21,200 nt of DNA from Pseudomonadota bacterium (GTDB taxonomy: Bacteria; Pseudomonadota; Alphaproteobacteria; Azospirillales; Azospirillaceae). The notes below the pieces were generated by a model, which was not told where the DNA came from, ran no database searches, and saw only the letters and a list, made by a program, of their open reading frames with translations. Location: contig JAEYPE010000165.1 in assembly GCA_023411035.1 (NCBI GenBank), positions 1 to 21,200 of the forward strand. Reading direction: 5' to 3'. Position 1 is the first letter of the stretch. The number at the start of each line of letters is the position of its first letter. Shown here piece by piece: positions 1-8,837 of the stretch. A program made the translations under genes and the position numbers.

Positions 1-533
1 TGGTCCACGCCGACCGCACGCCGGGCGCGCGGCCCCAGAACCTCCAGCATGCGGCCCGTGCCGGTGCCGATGTCCAGAAGATCCCCGATGCCGTCGGCGG
101 GAATCAGGCGCAGCAGCGCCTCCTCCACCTCGCGTTCCGGAACGTGAAGGGAGCGGATTTCGTGCCAGCGGGCGGCGTTCTCACGGAAATAGCTGGCCGC
201 CGCCTCGGAACGGGCGCGCTTGATCGCCTCCAGCCGCTCCAAGTCCAGCGTCAGGATCGGGTCATCGGACGGGATCGCATCCACCAGCACCCGCGCCAGC
301 TCCGCCGAGGCCCCGCGCTCCGCCAGCCGGTAGAAGGCGAAGGTGCCCTCCCGGAACCGGTCCAGCAGCCCGGCATCGCACAGCAGCTTCAAATGGCGGG
401 ACACGCGCGGCTGGCTCTGCCCCAGAATCTGGGTCAGCTCGGTCACCGTCAGCTCGCCATGCGCGCACAGCGCCAGCAGCCGAAGCCGCGTGGTCTCCGC
501 CGCCGCCTTCAATGTCGCAAGCAATTCGTCCAT
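1..533 (-). CDS. ArsR-family regulator fused to SAM-dependent methyltransferase (3' part missing)
   Basis: The reverse strand reads an open frame from the ATG at 533 to the window edge, giving 177 residues without a stop. Residues 1-85 form an ArsR winged helix with a recognition-helix segment (QPRVSRHLKLL, about 41-51). From about residue 150 a class I methyltransferase begins, with SAM-binding motif I DIGTGTG at 154-160. The metal motif ELCVCD of metal-sensing ArsR proteins is absent; the equivalent segment reads ALCAHGEL, so a small-molecule signal is more likely than a metal. Such fusions are known in Alphaproteobacteria and are often found beside methionine-cycle genes such as metF; that neighbour would lie left of the window and cannot be seen. 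The methyltransferase half would be expected to continue for roughly 140 more residues. An 18-bp palindrome in its own promoter suggests autoregulation (inference). Confidence 0.9.
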   Translation of the reverse strand, partial: MDELLATLKAAAETTRLRLLALCAHGELTVTELTQILGQSQPRVSRHLKLLCDAGLLDRFREGTFAFYRLAERGASAELARVLVDAIPSDDPILTLDLERLEAIKRARSEAAASYFRENAARWHEIRSLHVPEREVEEALLRLIPADGIGDLLDIGTGTGRMLEVLGPRARRAVGVD

Positions 534-603
534 GACCGCAGGCACCGCCCCGAAACGCCCCGAATGGCTGGCGCGCCACCGCGGTGCGCCATGCCGGGAT
601 ACA

Positions 604-632
604 GATATAAAGATATCTTTATACAGGGTAAA
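604..632 (-). promoter_or_regulatory. Predicted sigma70-type promoter of the ArsR-methyltransferase gene
   Basis: On the reverse strand, TTTACC (627-632) and TATATC (604-609) are separated by exactly 17 bp and lie about 70 bp before the ArsR-methyltransferase start codon. This is a prediction from motif spacing only. A perfect palindrome occupies most of the spacer and part of the -10 element, where a bound repressor would block RNA polymerase. Confidence 0.5.
606..623. promoter_or_regulatory. 18-bp perfect palindrome, probable ArsR-type operator
   Basis: TATAAAGATATCTTTATA is a perfect dyad in an otherwise GC-rich region, placed between the -35 and -10 of the ArsR-methyltransferase gene. 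ArsR dimers bind AT-rich palindromes of this size. From memory, SAH/SAM-responsive ArsR regulators (SahR type) of Proteobacteria use AT-rich dyads of this kind; I cannot verify the match here. Confidence 0.6.
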
Positions 633-830
633 CACGTTTTCGCTGCCCGCCCACCCAACCGGGTCCACCCAACCGAACCGGAACGCGGAGTCGCGCAAAA
701 GGCGCGGCAATCCTACCACATCAGACAGTAAGCGCGCGGTAACCTTGCGTGGCATGCTGGTCAAACGGCAGCGCCTGTGTTAGGGACGGAATGAAGAGAT
801 CGCACGGATTCTCCGGGCGATAGTCCTGTC

Positions 831-872
831 CGGCAACATCCGTTGCCGCCCGTCGAGGGGCAAACCCTTCGA
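831..872 (+). other. Two tandem hairpins in the mlaA upstream region
   Basis: The first hairpin is CGGCAAC (831-837), loop ATCC, GTTGCCG (842-848), a perfect 7-bp stem. The second, four bases later, is TCGAGGGG (853-860), loop CAAA, CCCTTCGA (865-872), an 8-bp stem with one G-U pair. No T-run follows, so these are not obvious terminators. They lie 71 bases before the mlaA start and could shape its leader RNA; the function is unknown. Confidence 0.4.
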
Positions 873-942
873 ATGTGGCGTTACGGCGCCTCGGGACAGG
901 GTGTCTCGCTTAAAGTCGCATCCCCAGAAAGAGCCGTCGCTG

Positions 943-1719
943 ATGAAGCTGGCCAACCTCTCCCGCTCCCTTTTCCGCTCGGCCGCCGTGGCCGTCGTCG
1001 CTCTCGGCATGGCGGGCTGCGCCACTGCGCCCGGCAACGGGGAAGCCGACGTCACAGTCAGCGATCCGCTGGAGATCCCCAACCGATTCGTCTTCGCCGT
1101 CAACGAGACCGCGGACATCCTGCTGATCCGTCCGGCGACCGAGGTCTATGTGGGCGTCGTTCCCGATCCGCTGCGCCAGGCGGTGCACAACTTCGTGCAG
1201 AATCTGCTCGGCCCGATCTACATCGCCAACAACTTGCTGCAAGGCGATTTCGAGGGTGCGCAGATCGCCACCGGCCGGTTCATGACCAACACGATCCTCG
1301 GCCTGGGCGGCTTCGCCGACGTGGCGACGGAGGCCGGCATCGGCGACCGTCCGGAGGATTTCGGTCAGACGCTGGGTGTCTGGGGCATCGGTCCGGGTCC
1401 ATACGTGGTGCTGCCCTTCCTCGGCCCGTCGAACCTCCGCGACACGGTGGGCTATGGAGTCGACACGCTGGCCGACCCGTTCCGCATCGGCACCAACGCC
1501 GCCGGGGTGGACGGCGCACAGTACGGGCGGACCGCCGCGGCGGGTCTGGACCGCCGCTCGCAACTCCTGCGCGAGATCGACGACCTGCGCAAGAACTCTC
1601 TGGATTTCTACGCGACGGCCCGCAGCCTCTATGCTCAGCAGCGCCGCGCCGCGATCGCCAACGACATCGCGCCGGCGACGCCGGAGTTCCCCGATTTCGA
1701 CGAACCCGCCAAGAAATGA
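943..1719 (+). CDS. mlaA: MlaA (VacJ) outer-membrane lipoprotein
   Basis: This 258-residue protein matches the MlaA/VacJ family, the outer-membrane component that removes mislocalised phospholipids from the outer leaflet. The N-terminus is a lipoprotein signal peptide with lipobox MAGC, so Cys26 should be the lipidated residue. Family hallmarks follow: DPLEIPNR near the start of the mature protein, VPDPLRQAVHNF, GRFMTNTILGLGG, and the core ending in GPYVVLPFLGPSNLRD. I chose the ATG at 943 because AGAAAGAG lies about ten bases upstream and because it starts the signal peptide; a GTG at 901 would add 14 residues in front of it. mlaC follows 94 bases downstream, fitting one transport pathway. 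The rest of the Mla system (the inner-membrane MlaFEDB complex) is not in the window. Confidence 0.95.
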   Translation: MKLANLSRSLFRSAAVAVVALGMAGCATAPGNGEADVTVSDPLEIPNRFVFAVNETADILLIRPATEVYVGVVPDPLRQAVHNFVQNLLGPIYIANNLLQGDFEGAQIATGRFMTNTILGLGGFADVATEAGIGDRPEDFGQTLGVWGIGPGPYVVLPFLGPSNLRDTVGYGVDTLADPFRIGTNAAGVDGAQYGRTAAAGLDRRSQLLREIDDLRKNSLDFYATARSLYAQQRRAAIANDIAPATPEFPDFDEPAKK

Positions 1720-1750
1720 GGAGGGCGGCTTGCCGCGACACAACCGTCCG

Positions 1751-1776
1751 CACTCGATCCTTTGACCGATTGAGTG
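1751..1776 (+). other. Intercistronic hairpin between mlaA and mlaC
   Basis: CACTCGATC (1751-1759) can pair with GATTGAGTG (1768-1776) across an 8-base loop. The nine pairs include one G-U. No T-run follows, so it is not an obvious terminator. It may stabilise the mlaA message or reduce read-through; this is inference. Confidence 0.35.
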
Positions 1777-1813
1777 TTGACAAAGCCTCCGCGGCAGCCA
1801 CTTTTGCCTTGCC

Positions 1814-2431
1814 ATGCTGACACGTCGCCTGTTTCTCGTGTGCGCGGCCCTGCTCGCGGTGAGCAGCTGGGCCGCCCGTCCCGCCGCCGCACAGTCGGCC
1901 GATCCGGGCGCGACCGCGTTCATCCAGTCGCTGGGGAACGAGGCCGTCTCCACCTTCTCGAACAAGAGCCTGTCGCGCGAACAGGCGGTGGAACGCTTCC
2001 GTACCCTGCTCTATCAGGGCTTCGACGTGCCCTACATCGGGCGCTGGGTGCTGGGACGCTACTGGAACTCCGCCACGCCGCAGCAGCATGACGAGTATCA
2101 GAAGCTGTTCGAGCGGCTGATCGTCAACACCTACGCCAACCGCTTCGTCGAATATTCGGGCGAGACCTTCCGGATCACCGGCTCCCGTCCGGAGGGCGAC
2201 ACGGACACGATGATCAGCACCCAGATCGTCCGCCCCAACGGCCCGCCGGTGAATGTGGACTGGCGCGTGCGCAAGCGCGATGCCGGCTACAAGATCATCG
2301 ACGTCGTGGTCGAGGGCGTCAGCATGGGTGTGACCCAGCGGCAGGAATTCGCCTCCGTCATCAGCCAGAACGGCGGGCGGGTCGAAGGACTGATCCAGGC
2401 CCTGCGCCAGAAGGTGGGCAACGCCGGCTGA
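1814..2431 (+). CDS. mlaC: MlaC-family periplasmic phospholipid-binding protein
   Basis: The 205-residue product belongs to the MlaC/Ttg2D family (toluene-tolerance Ttg2), periplasmic carriers that shuttle phospholipids between MlaA and the inner-membrane MlaFEDB transporter. A Sec signal peptide with a twin-Arg-like start (MLTRRLFL) and cleavage expected after the AAA near residue 26 is visible. The mature part has the family features FRTLLYQGFDVPYIGRWVLGRYW, then a helical stretch, and the C-terminal YKIIDVVVEGVSMGVTQRQEFASVI. The length is typical. The related HpnM proteins of hopanoid clusters belong to the same family, but adjacency to mlaA favours MlaC. A strong terminator lies 42 bases after the stop, closing the mlaA-mlaC unit. 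Confidence 0.92.
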   Translation: MLTRRLFLVCAALLAVSSWAARPAAAQSADPGATAFIQSLGNEAVSTFSNKSLSREQAVERFRTLLYQGFDVPYIGRWVLGRYWNSATPQQHDEYQKLFERLIVNTYANRFVEYSGETFRITGSRPEGDTDTMISTQIVRPNGPPVNVDWRVRKRDAGYKIIDVVVEGVSMGVTQRQEFASVISQNGGRVEGLIQALRQKVGNAG

Positions 2432-2472
2432 GCGGTTTCGCACGGCCTGCCCGGCTGCACCGGGACTTTTAC

Positions 2473-2499
2473 AAGGGCTGCCTTCGGGCGGCCCTTTTT
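2473..2499 (+). terminator. Rho-independent terminator after mlaC
   Basis: The stem AAGGGCTGCC (2473-2482) pairs with GGCGGCCCTT (2487-2496) through a TTCG tetraloop, with one G-U pair, and T residues follow (five in a row counting those at the end of the stem). This is a textbook intrinsic terminator on the forward strand and ends the mlaA-mlaC transcript. Confidence 0.9.
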
Positions 2500-2628
2500 C
2501 ATGACGGCTTTTTCTTGCCTCATATTTCATGAAGAGCCGAACGGCGATTCCGTGACGAACCCCTCCCGAAGAGGTATGGTCGCGCGCATAGCCACTCTTG
2601 TGTGTTGCAGCAGCGGGCGCCCCATCCG

Positions 2629-4110
2629 ATGGCCGACCGGACTCCGAACGAGATCGAAGAGATCAAGGCGATCATCCTCGCCCACCAGACGTGGCTGAAA
2701 CGCCGCGGCGGACGGCGCGCCGACCTCAGCTTCCGCGACCTTTCGAACCTCAACCTCGACCGGGTCAACCTGAACGGGGCGAAGCTGGCCGGCGCCAATC
2801 TGGTCGGGACGCGCCTCATCCGGGCGGACCTCTCCCAGGCCGACCTGTTCGGCGCCGACATGGAAGGGGCCAATCTGACCGCGGCGACGCTGATCGGGGC
2901 GGACCTGCGGGGCGCCAACCTGCACCGGGCCGTGCTGACCGACGCCAACCTGCGCGGCGCCGACTTCCGCGCCGGTTCCCTGATGAGCGGGGCGGAGGAC
3001 AGGCCGCGCAGCGACGGCGTCACCCGCCTGACCGAAGCGAAGATGGAGCGCTCCATCCTGGCCGGCGCGAACTTCACGGGCTGCGATCTCAGCGGTGCGG
3101 ACCTGAACGACGCCGACCTGACGGGCGCCGACATGACCGCCGCCGTTCTGGTCGGCGCCGACTTCTGGGGCGCCACGCTGGACGGCGTGACCTTCGACGG
3201 CACGACCATCGACGAGGCCACGCTCGACCGCAACCACCTGCCCGCCTCCCTGCCGGAAAACGCCATCGTCCAACCGGCCTACAAGGCCATGCCCCCGGCG
3301 GAGTTCCTGGAGGCCGTCACCGAGCATGAGCGATGGGTGGACAGCCATGGGGTGGAGGGGCGCCATCTCGACCTCGACCTCGTGTCGGTCGTCGGGGCGG
3401 ACCTGACGGGCCGCGTGCTCGCCGCCGCGCGGCTGCGCCGCTGCCGCCTGATGGGCGTCCGGCTGCGCAAGGCCAGCCTGGAGATGGCCGACCTGTCCTA
3501 CAGCGAGTTGATCGGGGCCGACCTGACCGAAGCCTGCCTGAGCGGCACCAACATGCGCCGGGCCGGGCTTTCCCGCGCCGTCCTGGCGCGTGCGGACGCC
3601 CGCCCCGCCCGCCTGTCCGGCGACCGCCCCTGGCCCGCGAACTTCGACGGCGCCAACCTGACCGGCGCCGACCTGCGCGACGCCCGGATGGAGGATGCGG
3701 TGCTGCGCTCCGCCAAGCTGGCCGGGGCGAAGCTCGACGGCACGGGCATCGTCGTGACGGAGGACACCGCTCCACCGCCGCCCCCGGTGCCGGTGGAACG
3801 GCGGATGCAGAAGCGCTACGCCCACCCGAGCCTGATCGTTCAGACCGACCGCGGCACCCATTCCACCCGCAACTGGTCCATCGGCGGCCTCTGTCTGTAC
3901 GCGCCGGACGATCCGTTCGACGAAGACGAGACGATCGAGGCCAGCCTTTCCATAGCCGGGCGGGACGACATCACGGCCACCGCGCGGATGGTGGTGGTCC
4001 ATAAAAGCGTGGGGAAGGGACAGGTTTCCGTCCGCTTCCACCAGTATGACGACGACCTGAAGACGCTTCTCAAGGCGGCCTTCCTGGAGCACCAGAAGCT
4101 GGAAGGGTGA
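2629..4110 (+). CDS. Pentapeptide-repeat protein with C-terminal PilZ (c-di-GMP-binding) domain
   Basis: The 493-residue protein has two parts. Residues 30-114, 133-200 and 245-370 are pentapeptide repeats of the A(D/N)LxG type, expected to form a right-handed quadrilateral beta-helix. After a proline-rich linker (about 382-389) a PilZ domain follows: it carries RxxxR (R392-R396) and NxSxxG (N415-W-S-I-G-G420), the residues that bind cyclic di-GMP, all present. The beta-helix appears internally duplicated: HxxW at 19-22 and at 233-236 each precede a new repeat block with identical spacing. No signal peptide or membrane segment is seen, so it should be cytoplasmic. I chose the ATG at 2629; a GTG at 2602 would add nine residues, and neither has a strong ribosome-binding site. 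A c-di-GMP-controlled scaffold or interaction protein is inferred; the partner is unknown. Confidence 0.88.
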   Translation: MADRTPNEIEEIKAIILAHQTWLKRRGGRRADLSFRDLSNLNLDRVNLNGAKLAGANLVGTRLIRADLSQADLFGADMEGANLTAATLIGADLRGANLHRAVLTDANLRGADFRAGSLMSGAEDRPRSDGVTRLTEAKMERSILAGANFTGCDLSGADLNDADLTGADMTAAVLVGADFWGATLDGVTFDGTTIDEATLDRNHLPASLPENAIVQPAYKAMPPAEFLEAVTEHERWVDSHGVEGRHLDLDLVSVVGADLTGRVLAAARLRRCRLMGVRLRKASLEMADLSYSELIGADLTEACLSGTNMRRAGLSRAVLARADARPARLSGDRPWPANFDGANLTGADLRDARMEDAVLRSAKLAGAKLDGTGIVVTEDTAPPPPPVPVERRMQKRYAHPSLIVQTDRGTHSTRNWSIGGLCLYAPDDPFDEDETIEASLSIAGRDDITATARMVVVHKSVGKGQVSVRFHQYDDDLKTLLKAAFLEHQKLEG

Positions 4111-4121
4111 CCGGAAGCGCC

Positions 4122-4150
4122 ATGCCCTCTCCCGGAACGGAAGAGGGCAT
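4122..4150. terminator. Hairpin between convergent genes, likely bidirectional transcription end
   Basis: ATGCCCTCT (4122-4130) pairs perfectly with AGAGGGCAT (4142-4150), and the intervening bases contain a small CCG-GAA-CGG stem. It sits in the 60-base gap between the stops of the pentapeptide-PilZ gene and ettA. There is no T-run on either strand, so termination efficiency is uncertain. Confidence 0.55.
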
Positions 4151-4170
4151 CCAACGGTGGGAACCGCCGG

Positions 4171-5847
<1,677 letters not shown>

Positions 5848-5955
5848 GCGCCGCTCCGACCCTTCTGCACAAAAAGGAAAAATTCAGGACGCCACCCGCG
5901 GCGCCACTTCGCTCGGCTAGGGTTTTAGCGCATAAGGACGCGACATTAAACGCCG

Positions 5956-5962
5956 AAGGAGG
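5956..5962 (+). promoter_or_regulatory. Strong ribosome-binding site deciding the GTG start of the YaiI-family gene
   Basis: AAGGAGG lies eight bases before the GTG at 5971. This near-perfect Shine-Dalgarno sequence supports the non-ATG start, and the conserved EIYVDADACP begins immediately after it. Confidence 0.8.
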
Positions 5963-5970
5963 GAGGCCGG

Positions 5971-6438
5971 GTGGTCGAGATTTATGTGGATGCCGACGCC
6001 TGCCCAGTAAAGTCCGAAATCTACCGGGTGGCCGGGCGCACCGGGACCAAGGTCTGGATCGTCAGCAACGGCCCGCTGCGCCTGCCCGACGAATGCGTTT
6101 CGGAACTGGTCGTCGTGGGGTCGGAATTCGACGCCGCCGACAACTGGATCGCGGAACACGCCACGGAGAGCGACATCGTGGTGACCGCCGACATCCAGTT
6201 GGCCGACCGCTGCGTCAAAAAGCGCGCCGTGGTGATCGGGCCGACCGGGCGCCCCTTCACGGAGGACAGCATCGGCTCCGCCATCGCCACCCGCGCGCTG
6301 ATGCAGGATCTGCGCGACATGGGCGTGGTCAGCGGCAACAACAAGCCGATGAGCCAGCAGGACAAGTCCAAGTTCCTGCAAACGCTCGATCAGGCGGTGC
6401 AGGCGCTGAAGGGCGGGCGGCGTCCCAAATGGCGGTAG
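5971..6438 (+). CDS. yaiI: YaiI/YqxD family protein (DUF188, UPF0178)
   Basis: This 155-residue cytoplasmic protein has the DUF188 signature: N-terminal YVDADACPVK (residues 5-14), the acidic segment SDIVVTADIQLADR in the middle, the GRPFTEDSIG motif, and a C-terminal S-x-QDKSKFLQTLD. The family is related to NYN/PIN-like nuclease folds with clustered Asp residues, but its biochemical role is not established. The start is GTG, supported by a strong ribosome-binding site. It is divergent from ettA (gap about 120 bases) and convergent with glgB (37 bases between stops), so it is probably transcribed alone. Confidence 0.92.
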   Translation: MVEIYVDADACPVKSEIYRVAGRTGTKVWIVSNGPLRLPDECVSELVVVGSEFDAADNWIAEHATESDIVVTADIQLADRCVKKRAVVIGPTGRPFTEDSIGSAIATRALMQDLRDMGVVSGNNKPMSQQDKSKFLQTLDQAVQALKGGRRPKWR

Positions 6439-6475
6439 GAACCAATCCGGCGGGGGCGTATGACTCGTCCCCGGC

Positions 6476-8731
6476 TTAACGCCGCCCTGGGCGGGTTCTG
6501 AGCACCAGCGTGCCCAGCGGCGGCAGGGTCAGGCTGATGGAGTGTGGGCGGCCATGCCACGCCGTCTCCTCGCTCTCCACGCCGCCGCCGTTGCCGACAC
6601 CGCTGCCCCCATATTCCGGAGCATCGGTGTTCAGAACCTCGTCATAGCGTCCGGGCAGGGTCACGCCGACGCGATAGCCATGACGCGGCGTCGGCGTGAA
6701 GTTGCACACCACCACCAGCTGATGATCCGGGTCGTCCGCCTCCTTGCGCAGGAAGGCGATGACGGAGTTGTCGCTGTCGTTGGCCTCGATCCATTCGAAG
6801 CCCGCCGGGTCGCAATCGGTCTGGTGCAACGGCTTCAGGCCGCGGTACATGCGGTTCAGGTCGCGCACCAGCGTCTGGAGGCCCCGGTGCAGCGGCTCCT
6901 CCAGCAAATGCCAATCCAGGCTGCGGGCCTCGCTCCACTCGCGCCACTGGCCGAACTCGCCGCCCATGAACAGCAGCTTCTTGCCGGGATGGGCGAACAT
7001 GAAGCCGTAATAGGCGCGCAGGTTGGCGAATTTCTGCCAATTGTCGCCCGGCATCTTGTTGATGAGCGACCCCTTGCCGTGCACCACCTCGTCGTGGCTG
7101 AGCGGCAGCACGAAATTTTCCGAGAACTGATAGATCAGGCCGAAGGTGAGCTGGTGGTGGTGGTAACGGCGGTGGATGGGGTCCTTCGCCATATATTCCA
7201 GCGTGTCGTGCATCCAGCCCATGTTCCACTTGTAGCCGAAGCCCAGCCCGCCGAGATAGACGGGCCGCGACACCGCCGGCCAGGCCGTGGACTCCTCGGC
7301 CACCGTCATGATGCCCTGGTGGTGCCCGTAGGTCAGTTCGTTCATCCGCTTCAGGAAAGCGATGGATTCAAGATTCTCGCGTCCGCCGAAGCGGTTGGGA
7401 ACCCATTCGCCGGCCTTGCGGCTGTAGTCGAGGTAGAGCATGGAGGCCACGGCATCCACGCGCAGCCCGTCCAGCCGGTACTGGTCCAGCCAGAACAGCG
7501 CGTTGCCCAGCAGGAAGTTCTGCACCTCCGTCCGGCCGAAATTGTAGATCAGCGTGTTCCAATCCTGGTGATAGCCCTGGCGCGGGTCGGAATGCTCGTA
7601 CAGGTGGGTGCCGTCGAACCAGCCCAGCCCGTGCGGGTCGGTCGGGAAATGGCCCGGCACCCAGTCCAGCAGCAGGCCGATTCCCGCCGCGTGGCAGGCG
7701 TCCACGAAATACTTGAAGTCCTCCGGCGTGCCGTGGCGGCTGGTCGGCGCGTAGAGGCCGATGGGCTGGTAGCCCCAGGAGCCGTCGAAGGGATGCTCCG
7801 TGATCGGCAGCATCTCGATGTGGGTGAACCCCAGATCCTTCACGTAGGGCACCAGCCGGTCGGCCAGTTCGCGATAGGTCAGGAAGCGGTTTCCCTCCTC
7901 CGGCACCCGCGCCCAGGAACCCAGATGGACCTCGTAGATGGAGATCGGCGCGGTCGGATCGGCGCAGGCGGAGCGGGTCCGCCGCCACTCCGCGTCCTGC
8001 CAATCGTAGGGCGGCAGGCCGTGCACGATGGATGCGGTCTGGGGACGCATCTCCGCCTGGAATGCGTAGGGGTCGGACTTCAGCGGCAGCAGGTCGCCGC
8101 CCGCCCCCTTGATCTCGAACTTGTAGCGCTGGCCGGCGGTGGCATGGGGCACGAAGATTTCCCAGACGCCGGCCTCCACCCGCTTGCGCATCGGCAGGCG
8201 CCGCCCGTCCCACTCGCAGAAGTCGCCGACGACGCTGACCCGCCGCGCGTTGGGCGCCCAGACGGCGAAGGCCACGCCCCGCACCCCGTCGATCTCCCGC
8301 GGGTGGGCGCCCAGCCGCTCGAAGCTCCTGAGGTGCGTGCCCTCGGCCAGCAGATGGATGTCCAGTTCCCCCAGAACGGAGGCGAAGCGGTAGGCATCCT
8401 CGAACTCCACCGTCGCCAGCGGGAACTGGACGCGCAGGCGATAGCGGAAACGCTCGCGACGGTCGGGCAGGACCGCGACGAAGAAGCCCTCGTCATCGAC
8501 CCTGTCCGCCTCGCCCGCCGGATCGCCGGACGCGCTGTCGATCACCCAGAGCTTTTCCGCGCCGGGGATGAAGGCGCGAACCTCCACGGGCTGATCCTTG
8601 CCGGTCTGGTGCATGCCCAGAATCGCGAAGGGATCGCCATGGTCGGCGCGGACGATGGCGTCGATGCCGCCGCGCAACGATGACACGCCCTTCGCTTCGG
8701 CCCGGATTCCCGTGCGGATGTCGTTCGGCAT
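6476..8731 (-). CDS. glgB: 1,4-alpha-glucan branching enzyme GlgB
   Basis: GlgB makes the alpha-1,6 branches of glycogen and of GlgE-derived alpha-glucan. The 751-residue protein has an N-terminal beta-sandwich (N1, about 30-110), a CBM48 module (VRGVAFAVWAPNARRVSVVGDFCEWDG) and a GH13 catalytic barrel. Catalytic residues are visible: nucleophile D426 in GLRVDAVASM, the Glu of AEEST (about 479) and D547 of SHDEVVHGKGS. The C-terminal beta domain ends in a short basic tail. I chose the ATG at 8731 because GGGGAAAGG precedes it; an upstream in-frame start at 8797 would add 22 unconserved residues. It lies 106 bases after treS-mak on the same strand and probably shares its transcript. A glycine-rich insertion (GGSGVGNGGGVESEE) near the C-terminus looks like a species-specific loop. 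Confidence 0.97.
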   Translation of the reverse strand: MPNDIRTGIRAEAKGVSSLRGGIDAIVRADHGDPFAILGMHQTGKDQPVEVRAFIPGAEKLWVIDSASGDPAGEADRVDDEGFFVAVLPDRRERFRYRLRVQFPLATVEFEDAYRFASVLGELDIHLLAEGTHLRSFERLGAHPREIDGVRGVAFAVWAPNARRVSVVGDFCEWDGRRLPMRKRVEAGVWEIFVPHATAGQRYKFEIKGAGGDLLPLKSDPYAFQAEMRPQTASIVHGLPPYDWQDAEWRRTRSACADPTAPISIYEVHLGSWARVPEEGNRFLTYRELADRLVPYVKDLGFTHIEMLPITEHPFDGSWGYQPIGLYAPTSRHGTPEDFKYFVDACHAAGIGLLLDWVPGHFPTDPHGLGWFDGTHLYEHSDPRQGYHQDWNTLIYNFGRTEVQNFLLGNALFWLDQYRLDGLRVDAVASMLYLDYSRKAGEWVPNRFGGRENLESIAFLKRMNELTYGHHQGIMTVAEESTAWPAVSRPVYLGGLGFGYKWNMGWMHDTLEYMAKDPIHRRYHHHQLTFGLIYQFSENFVLPLSHDEVVHGKGSLINKMPGDNWQKFANLRAYYGFMFAHPGKKLLFMGGEFGQWREWSEARSLDWHLLEEPLHRGLQTLVRDLNRMYRGLKPLHQTDCDPAGFEWIEANDSDNSVIAFLRKEADDPDHQLVVVCNFTPTPRHGYRVGVTLPGRYDEVLNTDAPEYGGSGVGNGGGVESEETAWHGRPHSISLTLPPLGTLVLRTRPGRR

Positions 8732-8766
8732 CGGCTGACCTTTCCCCTGCCCTTGCTCTTTCTTGG

Positions 8767-8800
8767 GGTGTGAACATAGCGCCGCGGCGTTTGTCACACC
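8767..8800 (-). other. Inverted repeat in the treS-mak/glgB intercistronic gap
   Basis: GGTGTGA (8767-8773) and TCACACC (8794-8800) form a perfect 7-bp inverted repeat around a palindromic CGCCGCGGCG (8780-8789). In RNA this could form a long imperfect hairpin just upstream of glgB. There is no T-run. It could be a processing or stability element, or a protein site; nothing decides between these. Confidence 0.35.
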
Positions 8801-8837
8801 ATGCCCGCGGCGTCACGCCCTCCCGGCAAGCCCGGCC

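Larger units (their letters stand above)
534..942. other. Divergent intergenic region between ArsR-methyltransferase and mlaA
   Basis: About 409 bases separate the two divergent genes and show no convincing coding frame. The left third holds the predicted promoter and operator of the ArsR-methyltransferase gene. The right part holds two consecutive hairpins at 831-872 ahead of mlaA. I found no promoter for mlaA with good -35 and -10 spacing. The stretch 640-830 shows nothing I can assign. Confidence 0.6.

Noticed and set aside
571..600. CACCGCGGTG palindrome near the ArsR-methyltransferase leader
   Set aside because: A 10-base GC-rich palindrome is common in this sequence and its flanks do not extend the pairing.
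1777..1799. TTGACA before mlaC as a possible -35 element
   Set aside because: No acceptable -10 lies 16-18 bases downstream, and the start site would fall on the mlaC start codon.
843..1820. Long forward frame over mlaA in another reading frame, and similar long frames opposite ettA, glgB, treS-mak and the trp genes
   Set aside because: They are arginine- or histidine-rich translations typical of shadow frames in GC-rich DNA, with no domain motifs, and each lies over a gene with clear family motifs.
2501..2698. Short forward frame starting at 2501 overlapping the start of the pentapeptide-PilZ gene
   Set aside because: It overlaps the terminator loop region and the N-terminus of a well-supported gene, and its product has no recognisable feature.
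6451..6473. CGGGG/CCCCG hairpin between the converging YaiI-family gene and glgB as a terminator
   Set aside because: Only five pairs around a long loop, and no T-run on either strand.
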